A stretch of DNA of 64,000 nt from Gaoshiqia sediminis. GTDB lineage: Bacteria > Bacteroidota > Bacteroidia > Bacteroidales > Prolixibacteraceae. Under the pieces are notes generated by a model. The model was not told the DNA's origin, ran no database searches, and saw only the letters and a list, made by a program, of their open reading frames with translations. The stretch lies in assembly GCF_025907915.1 (NCBI RefSeq), contig NZ_JAPAAF010000002.1, positions 248,001 through 312,000 of the forward strand, given 5' to 3'. This document shows positions 37,701-48,058 of the stretch, one piece after another. The first letter of the stretch is position 1, and every line of letters begins with the position of its first letter. Both the position numbers and the translations under genes were made by a program.

Positions 37701-38504
37701 ATGAACACAACGTCAAGGATTCGAAGGAATTCTTTTATTCGCATTTTTTGGTTGAGCATAATTAGTTGTTCGTTTTTATTTTTGTCGTGTGTTACTCAGC
37801 GCGATGTTGAATATCTTCAGGATAGTAATATTGGAATTCAGGCCTTTAATGAAGCTAAATTGGAGGATTATAAGCTGAAGCCGAATGATGAGTTATATAT
37901 ACAGGTGAGTAGTCTGGATGATATAAACTCCAATATTTTCTCATCCACAAATGTTCAGCAGGTAATGAGCATTGGTTCCATTCAGCCGTATGGGGCATCC
38001 TTGATTTCTTACGCCGTTGATAACGAAGGATTTCTTCACCTTCCGGTGATTGGGCCCATTTCGGTGGTAGACAAAACTACCGCACAGGTTGGTGAAATGA
38101 TTACAAAATCGCTTTCCAAGATTCTGAGTGAACCTCGTGTTTCTGTTAAGTTGGTAAATCGATTTGTTACTGTTTTAGGAGAAGTTCAGCGGCCAGGACA
38201 TTATCCGTATTCACAAGTAAAAGTCTCTATTTATGATGCTATCGGGTTGGCCGGGGATATCACTGAATTTGGTAACCGCAGAGAAGTAATTCTTGTCCGT
38301 AATGTAAACGGACAAAATATTCGTGTTCCGTTAGATCTTACCCAATCAGCGTTACTTGGATCAGAGTATTTTTATGCCAGTCCGAATGATGTGATATACG
38401 TAAAACCCATGCGGAAGAAATTTTGGGGATTGCGACAATTCCCGTATGATGTTCTTCTATCTACAATTACAGCAACTATTTTGTTTTATTCTGTTGTTAA
38501 ATAG
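37701..38504 (+). CDS. Polysaccharide export lipoprotein (Wza-like)
   Basis: A 267-residue outer-membrane export protein. A lipoprotein signal ends FLSC (Cys near residue 33), the Poly_export domain spans about 55-145 (YKLKPNDELYIQVSSLD), an SLBB domain covers about 150-215 (VTVLGEVQRPGHYPY), and a hydrophobic C-terminal helix (LLSTITATILFYSVV) ends it, as in many Bacteroidota homologues. It opens the locus and is followed by its Wzc partner. Confidence 0.93.
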   Translation: MNTTSRIRRNSFIRIFWLSIISCSFLFLSCVTQRDVEYLQDSNIGIQAFNEAKLEDYKLKPNDELYIQVSSLDDINSNIFSSTNVQQVMSIGSIQPYGASLISYAVDNEGFLHLPVIGPISVVDKTTAQVGEMITKSLSKILSEPRVSVKLVNRFVTVLGEVQRPGHYPYSQVKVSIYDAIGLAGDITEFGNRREVILVRNVNGQNIRVPLDLTQSALLGSEYFYASPNDVIYVKPMRKKFWGLRQFPYDVLLSTITATILFYSVVK

Positions 38505-38537
38505 CACTTTCCATTCGTATAACCAAACTCAAAAGCT

Positions 38538-40958
38538 ATGGCGCAAAATATAAACAATGTGGATAATAGCGACCTCAGGCAGTTTGTTTTGTTAATAACA
38601 AAAAACTATAAGCTTTTTGTTGTTTGTGTAATTATTGCTTTGGTAGTTGGGTTTCTGGCAAACAGTTATATGGTGCCAAAATATAAAATTGCCTCCTCGA
38701 TGCTGATCAAGGAGGAAAACAATAAAGCCGGAGGTAATGTCACCGACTTTTTGAATAGTAGTTTGTTTGGTGCAAACAAGAATTTTCAGAACGAGCTTTG
38801 GGTACTAAAATCAGCACCTGTGATTAAGCAAACCATTAGTAATCTGGATTTAACAACTGTCTATTGTCAAAAAAGGGGGCTGCAATATTTTGAAGTGTAT
38901 GGGAAAGTTCCCTTTCGGGTTTTAAGACTTCAAAATCACATTCAACCCGTAAATGTCCGGTTTCAAATTTCTATTTTGGACAACGAATATTTTAGAATAA
39001 AAACGAAAGGTAGGGATGTTTCCTTTGTAGATATCAACTCGAGCGAGCTGGCCTATCGAAAAGAAAAATGGGAATTTGAATACTATGGTAAGTTTGGAAA
39101 GTTAATCGAAACTGATGACCTTTCCTTTGTCGTTGAATTGGATGCATTCGCTGAAAATTCTACCGATCAGACGGACAACTACTATTTTTCATTTACCGAT
39201 ACACAAACGTTAGCCGAAGGATTGAGAGGTCAATTGACCTTTAGGGTTGTCGATAAAATGGCCACAGTCATTGAGATCGTTTATAAATCGCCTTCAGTAG
39301 CGAAGGGGAAAGACATCGTCAACGAACTGATGAATGTTTACTCGCAGCAAAACCTTGAGCGAAAGAACCATAGTGCGGGGATCACCATCAATTACATTGA
39401 GCAGCAACTGAATGAAATTTCAGATTCGCTGAGTTACACCGAGGATAAATTACAACGGTTCCGTTCATCCAACCAGCTGCTGAATGTTTCGGAACAGGCC
39501 ACAGGCATTACCGTACAATATATGGATCTGCAAAATCGGTTGGCCGAGTTGGAAGCCAACAAGCGCTATTATGATTATGTTGATGATTACTTGTCGAAGA
39601 ATGAAGATATTTCGAATATGATTGTGCCGGCCTCCATGGGCATTCCGGATCAAATGCTCAACAACCTGATGTCGGAGCTGATGAGTGCCCAAGCTCAACG
39701 GTCGAATCTCATTCAGAACAACCAGGAGCTTAATCCATTAGTACAAAAGTTGACCATCCAGATCGAAAACATCAAGAAAACAATATCTGAAAATATTTCT
39801 GCACTCAGAAAAACGACTGATATATCTGTTGATGAGATGAACAAACGCATCCGCAAGGTAGAAGCAGCCATTAGTCGCTTACCTGCGACCCAGCGTCAGT
39901 TGGGAGGTATTGAACGTAGCTACCGGCTAAATGATGCCATCTATAATTATTTGCTTGAGAAACGCGCTGAGGCAAAAATAACCCTTGCCTCCAATATACC
40001 GGATAATATCATTATTGAACCTGCCAAAATGGTGGGAACTGATCCGGTTAGTCCAAATGTGCAATTGAATTTTCTGATCGCCCTTTTTCTGGGATTGGCA
40101 CTCCCGTTTGGATTTGTCATTTTTAAAAGTGCGACAAACGACAAAATAGAGACGCAGGAAACCATTGAGCGTCTTACCCCGGCTCCTGTATTGGGGAAAA
40201 TTGCTCATAATCACAGGCGTCACGTAAGTCTTGTTTTCGACTATCCCAATTCTACTCTTGCTGAGTCATTTCGCACACTTCGAACAAACATTGAGTATCA
40301 ATTCAGAAACGAATCGAGGAAGGTGATTCTGGTCACTTCATGCCTTGCTGGTGAGGGAAAATCATTCACTTCGCTTAACCTGGCCATGAGCTATGCCTTG
40401 TTGGGCCGTCGTACCTTATTGGTTGATTATGATTTACGAAAAGCAGGTGCGTATTTTAAGGATCATGAGGAGATTAAGGTTGGCTTGTGTGACTGGTATT
40501 CCAATGGCACAAGCAGCAAATCAATTATTGGACATTCACCATACAAAAATCTGGACTACATAAAGTCGGGCATGATTCCGTCGAATCCTACGGAGCTATT
40601 AGCGCTGGATAAAACACAGTTGCTTTTTGACCATCTGAAGACTGTATATGACTGCATTATCCTCGACACGTCACCACTTGCCTTGGTGAGCGATACTTAC
40701 CAGCTGATGGATTACGCTGATATCAAGATCGTAATTGTCCGATATAATTTCAGTATCAAAAATGTGTTTGCCATGATTATGAAAGATTTGAAACAGAAGG
40801 GTATTCCTAATGTGGGGATTGTGATGAATGACAATAGAGTTTATGGAGAGCAATATGGCTATGGCTATGGGTATAACCATCAAAAATCCCCGCTAGACAC
40901 GATTAAGAGGAAAGGGAGTCAGTATATGAAAGCAGTATTGGGAAAACATATAAAATAA
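38538..40958 (+). CDS. Chain-length determinant tyrosine kinase (Wzc-like)
   Basis: An 806-residue inner-membrane BY-kinase that sets polymer length and gates export. The Wzz domain begins the protein with a membrane helix at about 27-49; a coiled coil runs through about 260-430; a second helix lies near 512-535. The kinase domain has Walker A with Lys608 (AGEGKS), Walker A' (TLLVDYDLRK) and Walker B (IILDTSPLAL). A Tyr cluster near the end (EQYGYGYGYN) is the autophosphorylation tail. It follows the export gene by 33 bases. Confidence 0.95.
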   Translation: MAQNINNVDNSDLRQFVLLITKNYKLFVVCVIIALVVGFLANSYMVPKYKIASSMLIKEENNKAGGNVTDFLNSSLFGANKNFQNELWVLKSAPVIKQTISNLDLTTVYCQKRGLQYFEVYGKVPFRVLRLQNHIQPVNVRFQISILDNEYFRIKTKGRDVSFVDINSSELAYRKEKWEFEYYGKFGKLIETDDLSFVVELDAFAENSTDQTDNYYFSFTDTQTLAEGLRGQLTFRVVDKMATVIEIVYKSPSVAKGKDIVNELMNVYSQQNLERKNHSAGITINYIEQQLNEISDSLSYTEDKLQRFRSSNQLLNVSEQATGITVQYMDLQNRLAELEANKRYYDYVDDYLSKNEDISNMIVPASMGIPDQMLNNLMSELMSAQAQRSNLIQNNQELNPLVQKLTIQIENIKKTISENISALRKTTDISVDEMNKRIRKVEAAISRLPATQRQLGGIERSYRLNDAIYNYLLEKRAEAKITLASNIPDNIIIEPAKMVGTDPVSPNVQLNFLIALFLGLALPFGFVIFKSATNDKIETQETIERLTPAPVLGKIAHNHRRHVSLVFDYPNSTLAESFRTLRTNIEYQFRNESRKVILVTSCLAGEGKSFTSLNLAMSYALLGRRTLLVDYDLRKAGAYFKDHEEIKVGLCDWYSNGTSSKSIIGHSPYKNLDYIKSGMIPSNPTELLALDKTQLLFDHLKTVYDCIILDTSPLALVSDTYQLMDYADIKIVIVRYNFSIKNVFAMIMKDLKQKGIPNVGIVMNDNRVYGEQYGYGYGYNHQKSPLDTIKRKGSQYMKAVLGKHIK

Positions 40959-40964
40959 ACTGAC

Positions 40965-41576
40965 ATGATAGGCAAAATTAAACACTTTATTGAAGCTTGT
41001 TTGGATAAATATAAATCAAGATATATTGAAAGAAGCGTCACGCTGGAGGGGACCAATCATGTATTTGACAGACATACTTATGTTTCACTTGCCGACGGTT
41101 CCGATAAGAATGATGTGCTCATTGGTGATCATGCCATGATTTCAGGGAGTCTCCTGTCTGAAAACCATGGAAAAATAAAAATGGGTGCCTACAGCTATCT
41201 GAGGGAAAATAGTGTTGTGGGTTCTGTAAAGTCAGTAACCATTGGCGATTATACTTCAATTGCTGAATATGTGGTGATTATGGATAATAATAACCACTCC
41301 ATAAATCCGCAAGACCGGCAGTTGAAAAGTGCTTCAGCAAAAGGATCGGATTACAGGAAATGGCGGCACTCTGATGCAGCTGACATCACAATCGGACGAA
41401 ATGTTTGGATTGGCTCATTTTCGCGCATTTGTAAAGGTGTTACCATTGGCGAAAACTCAATTGTTGCAGCAAATGCTGTGGTAACCAAAGATGTTCCTCC
41501 AAATTGTATCGTGGCGGGAAATCCGGCAAAAATTGTCAAAACAGATATTGACAAAGCTCCTCGGCTGTTTCATTGA
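40965..41576 (+). CDS. Hexapeptide-repeat acyltransferase (WbbJ-like)
   Basis: A 203-residue left-handed beta-helix protein with hexapeptide coils ([47 protein letters not shown]) and the C-terminal [14 protein letters not shown] of sugar O-acetyltransferases. The active-site His is probably in NNNHSI. It most likely O-acetylates a sugar in the polymer; it lacks the N-terminal domain of PglD-type N-acetyltransferases. Confidence 0.85.
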   Translation: MIGKIKHFIEACLDKYKSRYIERSVTLEGTNHVFDRHTYVSLADGSDKNDVLIGDHAMISGSLLSENHGKIKMGAYSYLRENSVVGSVKSVTIGDYTSIAEYVVIMDNNNHSINPQDRQLKSASAKGSDYRKWRHSDAADITIGRNVWIGSFSRICKGVTIGENSIVAANAVVTKDVPPNCIVAGNPAKIVKTDIDKAPRLFH

Positions 41577-41734
41577 GTTCATGCTATCCTCGAAAATTTT
41601 CGTCGGATGTTGGTTCGCACTATGCAAAACCGGCGTACGGATAAATCCTGTTTCAAGGATCTACCATCGGTGATACGAAGCATAAAAGATCTTTCCGGGT
41701 TTTATGTCAATAACTTTAAAGATTCTCCCCAACC

Positions 41735-43255
41735 GTGGAAAAAAATCCTGATTCCATTGAAATTTCCGGTACGGCCAAGCAGACGGCCGCCATCATGGCG
41801 GGTAAAATTATTGCTTTAGTAGCCACATTTGCTATGCCCTTGTTTTTGACAAGGTTTCTGTCAAAGTCAGAATTTGGACTGTATTCCCAATTCTATATTC
41901 TAATAAATTTTTTAACCATAATTTTCAGTTTGGGGGTACAGTCGAATTTGTATTATTTCTATCCTAAGGCAAGTGAGCAGAAACAAAAATCTCTAATTGT
42001 ACATACTGTTATATTGCTGTTAATTTTCACGCTGGTGGCTATTGGATTAGTAAATGTCCCGCTACTGAATAAATATTTGGTAGGGCAAGGGGAATTGATT
42101 AATTACACCATGTTTATCAGCCTGGGGGTTTTGTTTTTGTTGCCCGTTATTATTATAGAGCCGCTTTATGTGGCACGCGTTGACAATCTCACAAGTGTTT
42201 TTTATCCGCCAGCCGTGGTGCTGTCGCGATTGATGTTTGTGATTGGTTTTGCAGTAATTTGGCAAAGTTTGAATTCGGTCATGTTTGGGATAATCAGCGC
42301 CGGGTTTGTTTGTTTCCTGTTCGTGATGTTTTATGCTTTAAGAGGAATTGAACCGGCAAATATTCGAAAGTATATCGATATCGAATTAGCCGTAAAACAA
42401 TTCAAATACAGTTGGCCATTTGGCCTGGCCTTGGTGTTGAACACACTCGCCCTGCAGTTCGACAAAATCATTTGTATCTCGTTTCTTGCTCCGGCAGCAT
42501 TTGCCACCTATGCAATCGCTTTTTACGGAATTCCGGGTGTTGAGCAGGTTTACCAATCGCTTTCGCAGGTATATCTGATCAAGATGGCGGAAAAGCATCA
42601 CGAAAACAAACCGGCAGAGATTTCTGAAATTTATAAATCACTGGTTACAAAAACCTATTCCTTTTCAGTGCCTGCAATCGTTTTGGTGTCGCTTTATGCC
42701 GAAAGGATAATTGTTTTGTTTTTTACTGCCAAGTACGTGGATGCGGTACCGCTGTTTCGAATATATATCCTGTCATTTCTTATTTTCATGCTTGGCGCAG
42801 GCTTAATCCTCCGGGCGACCGACAGAACCATTTTGTCGTTGAAAGCATACTTTTTTAGTAGCATTTTAACGATTCCGCTAACCTATTTTCTGATAAAATA
42901 TTACGGAATCTGGGGTGGCATCACCAGTGCCATGATAAGTATTATTTTGCCAAAAACTATTCAACTACGGTACGAGATGAAATTGGTTGAAAGCAACGTA
43001 TTTACTTATTTCCCGTGGAGAAAATTCCTGCGTATTGCCGTAATTTCAATAACTGCCATCTTCCCTTTTGCTTTAATCGAATATTTTTTCGACTACGGGA
43101 ATTTCCTGGTTGTGTTTTTCGGACTAGTATATCTATTGATTGTATCGCTGGTTGAAATGAAATACGGAGTTTTTGTGTTCGATGGCGTTTCGGTAGATAA
43201 GCTTATCCGGGTTGTAACGGGCAGGTTGCCATTAAAAGGTTATATCAGAAGTTAG
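41735..43255 (+). CDS. Polysaccharide flippase (Wzx-like)
   Basis: A 506-residue protein with about 12-14 membrane helices and the polysaccharide-biosynthesis (MOP superfamily) N-terminus AAIMAGKIIALVATFAMPLFLTR. It should flip the lipid-linked repeat unit across the inner membrane. The start is GTG at 41735; no better ATG lies before the first helix. A 158-base gap with no gene precedes it. Confidence 0.9.
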   Translation: MEKNPDSIEISGTAKQTAAIMAGKIIALVATFAMPLFLTRFLSKSEFGLYSQFYILINFLTIIFSLGVQSNLYYFYPKASEQKQKSLIVHTVILLLIFTLVAIGLVNVPLLNKYLVGQGELINYTMFISLGVLFLLPVIIIEPLYVARVDNLTSVFYPPAVVLSRLMFVIGFAVIWQSLNSVMFGIISAGFVCFLFVMFYALRGIEPANIRKYIDIELAVKQFKYSWPFGLALVLNTLALQFDKIICISFLAPAAFATYAIAFYGIPGVEQVYQSLSQVYLIKMAEKHHENKPAEISEIYKSLVTKTYSFSVPAIVLVSLYAERIIVLFFTAKYVDAVPLFRIYILSFLIFMLGAGLILRATDRTILSLKAYFFSSILTIPLTYFLIKYYGIWGGITSAMISIILPKTIQLRYEMKLVESNVFTYFPWRKFLRIAVISITAIFPFALIEYFFDYGNFLVVFFGLVYLLIVSLVEMKYGVFVFDGVSVDKLIRVVTGRLPLKGYIRS

Positions 43256-43257
43256 TC

Positions 43258-44463
43258 ATGCGCTGGTTACAGCAATTTGCGCTTTTCATTTTTTTCTTTT
43301 CCATGAACTTCGAGGTTTGGGATCCTTTCCAAACGGGAGGTTTTTTCTCAATCTCAAGGCTCACGGGTATCATTTATTTCGTGGTTTCAGTCCCAAGTAT
43401 GGTCAGGTATAGGACAGGTTCTGAAGTCAGGCCGGTTTTGAATGCTATTTTGCTATTTTTCTGTTTGTTGCTTTTTATGAATGCGATCCATGCAGAATCA
43501 GTCAATGATCATATTTTGGATAACACAATTCTGCAAAACATCGTACTTTTTTGGGTGCTTGTAAATCATGAACGGACTAATCAGTTGGTGTTGGAAAAAG
43601 GCCTGCTGTTCTTTGCATTGGGGTCAACAGCTCTTGCCTTGCTTTTTTACCAGGGAATTGGAATTGAATACACCGATGGGCGGGTTTCTATTTTTGGGGA
43701 TAATGAAAATGTCATCGGCCAGCGAATGTGTATTTCGATTATCATTGTGTTGATGACAGTGGTACAAAACCGACTTCAGCTGGGCAAATTCCGCTATTTG
43801 TTGTTGTTCACAATTCCGGTTATGTTAGGCCTTTTGGTCGCCACAGGATCACGCTTGGCAATTGTTTCCTTTGTCATTGTTTTTGTTGCTGGCCTGGTGT
43901 TACTAAAGACCAAAGCGTACTCTGCAAAAATGACAGTGTTTGTTGTGGGAGGTATTTTGTTACTTCTTATCGGGTATTATTCTATGCAGAATGAGATATT
44001 GCGGACCCGGCTGCTAATGAGCCTGCATGAGGGGGACCTGTCGAACCGGGATGCTATCTGGGAACATCTGATTCCGCTTATCGAGGAAAATCTATTGTTT
44101 GGTGTCGGTCAATCGGGTTATGATGCCTTTTGTCTGGCTACTTTCGGACGTGATATGAGTCCGCATAGTGTTGTAATGGAATTGTTGTGCTTTACTGGCA
44201 TTGCGGGTCTGGTTATCTATTTATCATTCATCTACCTTATCTTTTGGCGAAGTTATCTGTCGTATAAGCAGTCCGGTATATTATTGCCTATCCTGCTCAT
44301 AATTATTGTTGTCGGGATGTTGCTTGGCAGTCATATTTTGGAATTGAAACTCGGATGGTCTATTCTTGCCTACATAACGTGTGGAACACTTTCTGCCTGC
44401 AGGGCCGACGAGCCGGACATACTGCATTCCTCCACTACATATCCAACTGTTATTGCTGAATAG
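43258..44463 (+). CDS. O-antigen ligase/polymerase-family membrane protein (Wzy-like)
   Basis: A 401-residue protein with about 10-11 membrane helices. ATGSRLAIVSF and FGVGQSGYDAF ... SPHSVVMELLCFTGIAGL match the Wzy_C/O-antigen ligase region, where the periplasmic loop and His are functional. In a Wzx/Wzc locus it is most simply the polymerase. It starts two bases after the flippase stop. Confidence 0.85.
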   Translation: MRWLQQFALFIFFFSMNFEVWDPFQTGGFFSISRLTGIIYFVVSVPSMVRYRTGSEVRPVLNAILLFFCLLLFMNAIHAESVNDHILDNTILQNIVLFWVLVNHERTNQLVLEKGLLFFALGSTALALLFYQGIGIEYTDGRVSIFGDNENVIGQRMCISIIIVLMTVVQNRLQLGKFRYLLLFTIPVMLGLLVATGSRLAIVSFVIVFVAGLVLLKTKAYSAKMTVFVVGGILLLLIGYYSMQNEILRTRLLMSLHEGDLSNRDAIWEHLIPLIEENLLFGVGQSGYDAFCLATFGRDMSPHSVVMELLCFTGIAGLVIYLSFIYLIFWRSYLSYKQSGILLPILLIIIVVGMLLGSHILELKLGWSILAYITCGTLSACRADEPDILHSSTTYPTVIAE

Positions 44464-44517
44464 GGACATGCCGGTGCAACTTGGGTTGCATTACAGAACA
44501 GATTTAGCCCTCAAAGA

Positions 44518-45645
44518 ATGAATATCCTATGCGTGATCGATAGTTTATGTTTTGGCGGTGCTCAGCGACAGCTGGTCGAACTTGCTCTGTCATTCAAGGC
44601 GAAAGGGAATGTTGTATCTTTTCTTACCTATCACAACATTCCTTTCTTCCTTTCGATTGTCGAAAAAGAGGGGATTACGGTTTCTTGCCTGGAAGAGCCA
44701 AACTACATGAAGCGGCTTTTAAAACTAAGGCGTTTCATACGGCGGGGAAACTATAATGCTGTACTTTCATTTTTAGAAGGTGCGAGTTTTATCTCTGAAT
44801 TTGCCGGAATTCCTCACCGGAAATGGAAATTAGTGGTCGGCGAAAGAAGTGCGAATCCTGAAATATTAAAATCCTTTAAGCTGAGATTCTACCGTTGGTT
44901 CCATTTTTTTGCCGATTCTATAGTCGCCAACTCTGAAACTAACATGCAGTTTGTACTGTCAGTAAACCCGTTGCTCCCTAAATCGAAATGCCACATTATC
45001 TATAATACATTAGACTTTCGTGATTTCAAGCCTTTGGGGAGTTTTGTGTACCGTCGGGAAGATAAAATTTCTTTGCTGATTGCAGCCCGTGTTCAATACG
45101 AAAAAAACATAACCGGTTTAATCAAGGCACTTTTGCTTCTTCCGGAAGAAGACCGGAGTAAAATTAAGGTTGAATGGTATGGGGAGCTCGAAAAACAACC
45201 AGGTTCAAACGGTTTTCTGACGGACTGCCTGGCTGAAATTAGAAAGAGTGGACTTCCGGATTTAATCACTATTCACAAAGCCACCCACGATATCAAACGC
45301 ATAATCCAGGAATCCGATGCAGTGGGACTATTTAGTTTTTATGAAGGTTTCCCAAATATCATCTGTGAAGCAATGGCTTGTGGAAAGCCGGTTGTGTGTA
45401 CGAAAGTTTCTGATATGTCCCGATTTTTAGCGCATGATCCTAATCTATTGTGTGATCCGATGGACCCTCATTCCATACAGGAGGCTCTTTGTTACTTGAT
45501 CCGGTTGGATAATCATCAGTTGAAAAGAATTGGTGAAGAAAACCGGCGTATAGCTTTATCACACTTTGATAAGGAAATAATTGTTACGAAATATCTCCGG
45601 CTATTGGGGGATGGAATCCCGGTTGAAGAGCAATCGACGGACTAG
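44518..45645 (+). CDS. GT4-type glycosyltransferase
   Basis: A 375-residue GT-B enzyme. The N-terminal LCFGGAQRQLVELAL is the acceptor-side glycine loop of GT4 enzymes, and the C-terminal FYEGFPNIICEAMACGKPVV is the EX7E donor-binding motif. It adds one sugar to the lipid-linked repeat; donor and linkage are unknown. Confidence 0.9.
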   Translation: MNILCVIDSLCFGGAQRQLVELALSFKAKGNVVSFLTYHNIPFFLSIVEKEGITVSCLEEPNYMKRLLKLRRFIRRGNYNAVLSFLEGASFISEFAGIPHRKWKLVVGERSANPEILKSFKLRFYRWFHFFADSIVANSETNMQFVLSVNPLLPKSKCHIIYNTLDFRDFKPLGSFVYRREDKISLLIAARVQYEKNITGLIKALLLLPEEDRSKIKVEWYGELEKQPGSNGFLTDCLAEIRKSGLPDLITIHKATHDIKRIIQESDAVGLFSFYEGFPNIICEAMACGKPVVCTKVSDMSRFLAHDPNLLCDPMDPHSIQEALCYLIRLDNHQLKRIGEENRRIALSHFDKEIIVTKYLRLLGDGIPVEEQSTD

Positions 45646-45681
45646 CCGTGCGTCAGGGTCGGAAGAAAAGATAAAAAAAAT

Positions 45682-46983
45682 ATGAGCCAGCAGAACATTA
45701 AAATTGCCATTATCGGGATGGGATATGTCGGACTGCCCTTAGCAGTCGAGTTTGCCAGAAAGTATAGTGTTGTAGGCTTCGATATTAGTCAGGCACGTGT
45801 TGACGAACTTAATACAGGGCACGATTCCACACGGGAGGTATCCGACAGCTGCTTGCAATCGGTCCTTAAAAAAGGGAAACCGGTTACTGACCATCCATAC
45901 GGTCTGTTTGTCACAACCGATCGGTCTGCTATTGCCGATTGTAACCACTATATTGTTACTGTTCCCACACCGACCGACAAGAACAATCGGCCGGTGCTTG
46001 GCCCTTTGCTAAAAGCATCCGAAACAGTTGGCTCTGTATTAAAAAAGAATGACCTGGTGATTTATGAATCAACCGTATATCCGGGTGCAACAGAGGAAGA
46101 TTGCGTCCCCGTACTTGAGCAGATCTCCGGACTAAAACTGAATCGTGATTTTTTTGTTGGCTATTCACCTGAAAGGATCAACCCCGGCGATAAAGAGCAC
46201 ACCGTTACCAAAATCAAGAAAGTAACATCGGGTTCAACCCCCGAGGTCGGCAAAAAAGTAGATGCGCTTTATCAATCCATTATAACTGCCGGGACGTATT
46301 TGGCATCATCGATAAAAGTAGCTGAAGCTGCCAAAGTGATAGAGAATTCGCAGCGCGATATTAATATTGCGTTCATAAATGAACTGTCAAAAATTTTCAA
46401 TAACCTCGGTATCGACACCCATGAAGTGCTGGAGGCTGCAGCAACCAAATGGAACTTTCTGCCTTTCAGTCCCGGATTGGTAGGTGGGCATTGCATCGGG
46501 GTCGATCCCTATTACCTGGCCCAAAAAGCACAGGAAACCGGGTATATTCCGGAGATCATCCTGGCCGGCCGACGGCTAAATGATGGCATGGGCGAATATG
46601 TCGCTTCCCAGGTTATTAAACTTATGATCAAAAAAGGCCATGCCGTTCGGGGAAGTCAGGTGCTGGTGCTTGGAATAACGTTTAAAGAAAACTGTCCTGA
46701 CATCCGGAATACCAAGGTTATCAGCGTAATCCATGAACTTGTGCAATATGGTTGTGAGGTTGATGTTTACGACCCATGGGCCAAGAGGGAAGAGGTAAAG
46801 AAAGAATACTCGCTGCAACTGGTCGATAACTTCATGGGTAAAAAATACGATGCGGTTATATTGGCTGTTGCACATGATCAGTTTCAAGACCTCGATCTCT
46901 CAAAACTTCGAAACGGGAGCAAGGCTGTAATTTATGATATCAAGGGTTGTTGGGACAAAAAAATAGTTGATGGCCGGCTTTAA
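45682..46983 (+). CDS. UDP-N-acetylhexosamine 6-dehydrogenase (TviB/WbpO-like)
   Basis: A 433-residue nucleotide-sugar dehydrogenase. The N-terminal IGMGYVGLPLAVEFA binds NAD; the catalytic Cys271 lies in VGGHCIGVDPYYL; the C-terminal domain follows with GITFKENCPDIRNTK. It is closest in style to TviB/WbpO, which oxidise UDP-GlcNAc or UDP-GalNAc to the uronic acid. The TviC-like epimerase that follows supports UDP-GalNAcA as final product. Confidence 0.9.
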   Translation: MSQQNIKIAIIGMGYVGLPLAVEFARKYSVVGFDISQARVDELNTGHDSTREVSDSCLQSVLKKGKPVTDHPYGLFVTTDRSAIADCNHYIVTVPTPTDKNNRPVLGPLLKASETVGSVLKKNDLVIYESTVYPGATEEDCVPVLEQISGLKLNRDFFVGYSPERINPGDKEHTVTKIKKVTSGSTPEVGKKVDALYQSIITAGTYLASSIKVAEAAKVIENSQRDINIAFINELSKIFNNLGIDTHEVLEAAATKWNFLPFSPGLVGGHCIGVDPYYLAQKAQETGYIPEIILAGRRLNDGMGEYVASQVIKLMIKKGHAVRGSQVLVLGITFKENCPDIRNTKVISVIHELVQYGCEVDVYDPWAKREEVKKEYSLQLVDNFMGKKYDAVILAVAHDQFQDLDLSKLRNGSKAVIYDIKGCWDKKIVDGRL

Positions 46984-46999
46984 AATTAATCTTGAGAGA

Positions 47000-48058
47000 A
47001 TGATCGAAAATTCGAAGGTACTGGTAACCGGTGGCGCCGGTTTTATCGGTTCTAACCTTGTTGACCGATTGTTGGCGCAAAACAATCAGGTGGTTTGCCT
47101 GGATAATTTTTCTACCGGGAAACTTGAGAACTTGGAAAAGGCGCTGAAAAATCCGGAATTCATCCTGATTGAAGGTGATATCCGCAATTACGATGATTGC
47201 CGGAAAGCGGTGGTAGGTTGTACCTGCGTTTTGCATCAGGCGGCCTTGGGGAGTGTTCCCCGTTCTATAGCTGATCCGGTTACGAGTACCGATGTAAACA
47301 TTGGAGGTTTTGTGAAAATGATGTTTGCGGCAAAAGATGAGGGAGTTGGTCGTTTTGTTTATGCATCCAGCTCTTCGGTTTATGGCGACCATTCCGGCTT
47401 GCCCAAAGTGGAGCATCAGATTGGAAAAGCCCTCTCACCTTATGCGGTTACCAAATATGCCGATGAGTTGTTGGCCGCAAATTTTTCAGCTATGTACGGA
47501 ATCGAAACCGTGGGGCTGCGCTATTTCAACGTGTTTGGCCCCCGGCAGGATCCCAGCGGATCCTATGCGGCAGTCGTCCCTAAGTTTATAAATTCGATCA
47601 TCAACCACGAAAACCTGCATGTATTCGGAGATGGAACTTTTTCGCGGGATTTCACTTATATCGAGAATGTGCTTCAGGCTATTCAGTTGGCTGCCAGTAC
47701 ACCGTCTTCCATTATCAAAGAGAGGCAGCAAGCCTATTATAAAAGGAATCAAGAACTGCGTGTTCCGGGTATTTCCGAAACGATTGCCGAAGTTTTCAAT
47801 ACGGCCGTTGGACAATATACGTCCATTGCCGAACTGGCAGATACGTTGAAACGGATTCTGGCGAGGTTTGACCACACTCTTGCTCGTGTGGATGTTACTT
47901 ACGGGCCTGCACGTCCGGGCGATGTTCCTCATTCAATGGCGTCCTGCGAAAAAAGTCAGGCAATTCTTGGTTATAAGCCAACACATACAATCTCACAGGG
48001 GTTGGAAGAAACCTGTAACTGGCATTGGCAGCGTGCTCACCTGAATGTTCGTCAATGA
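47000..48058 (+). CDS. UDP-GlcNAc(A) C4-epimerase (TviC/WbpP-like)
   Basis: About 352 residues from the ATG at 47000; alternative in-frame starts at 46970 and 46967 would overlap the previous gene. An extended SDR with VTGGAGFIGSNLVDRLL, catalytic SSSSVYGDHSG and PYAVTKYADEL (YxxxK). LGSVPRSIADP is typical of the WbpP/TviC branch. Between about 240 and 290 is a longer insert (KERQQAYYKRNQEL) than in most relatives. Confidence 0.9.
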   Translation: MIENSKVLVTGGAGFIGSNLVDRLLAQNNQVVCLDNFSTGKLENLEKALKNPEFILIEGDIRNYDDCRKAVVGCTCVLHQAALGSVPRSIADPVTSTDVNIGGFVKMMFAAKDEGVGRFVYASSSSVYGDHSGLPKVEHQIGKALSPYAVTKYADELLAANFSAMYGIETVGLRYFNVFGPRQDPSGSYAAVVPKFINSIINHENLHVFGDGTFSRDFTYIENVLQAIQLAASTPSSIIKERQQAYYKRNQELRVPGISETIAEVFNTAVGQYTSIAELADTLKRILARFDHTLARVDVTYGPARPGDVPHSMASCEKSQAILGYKPTHTISQGLEETCNWHWQRAHLNVRQ

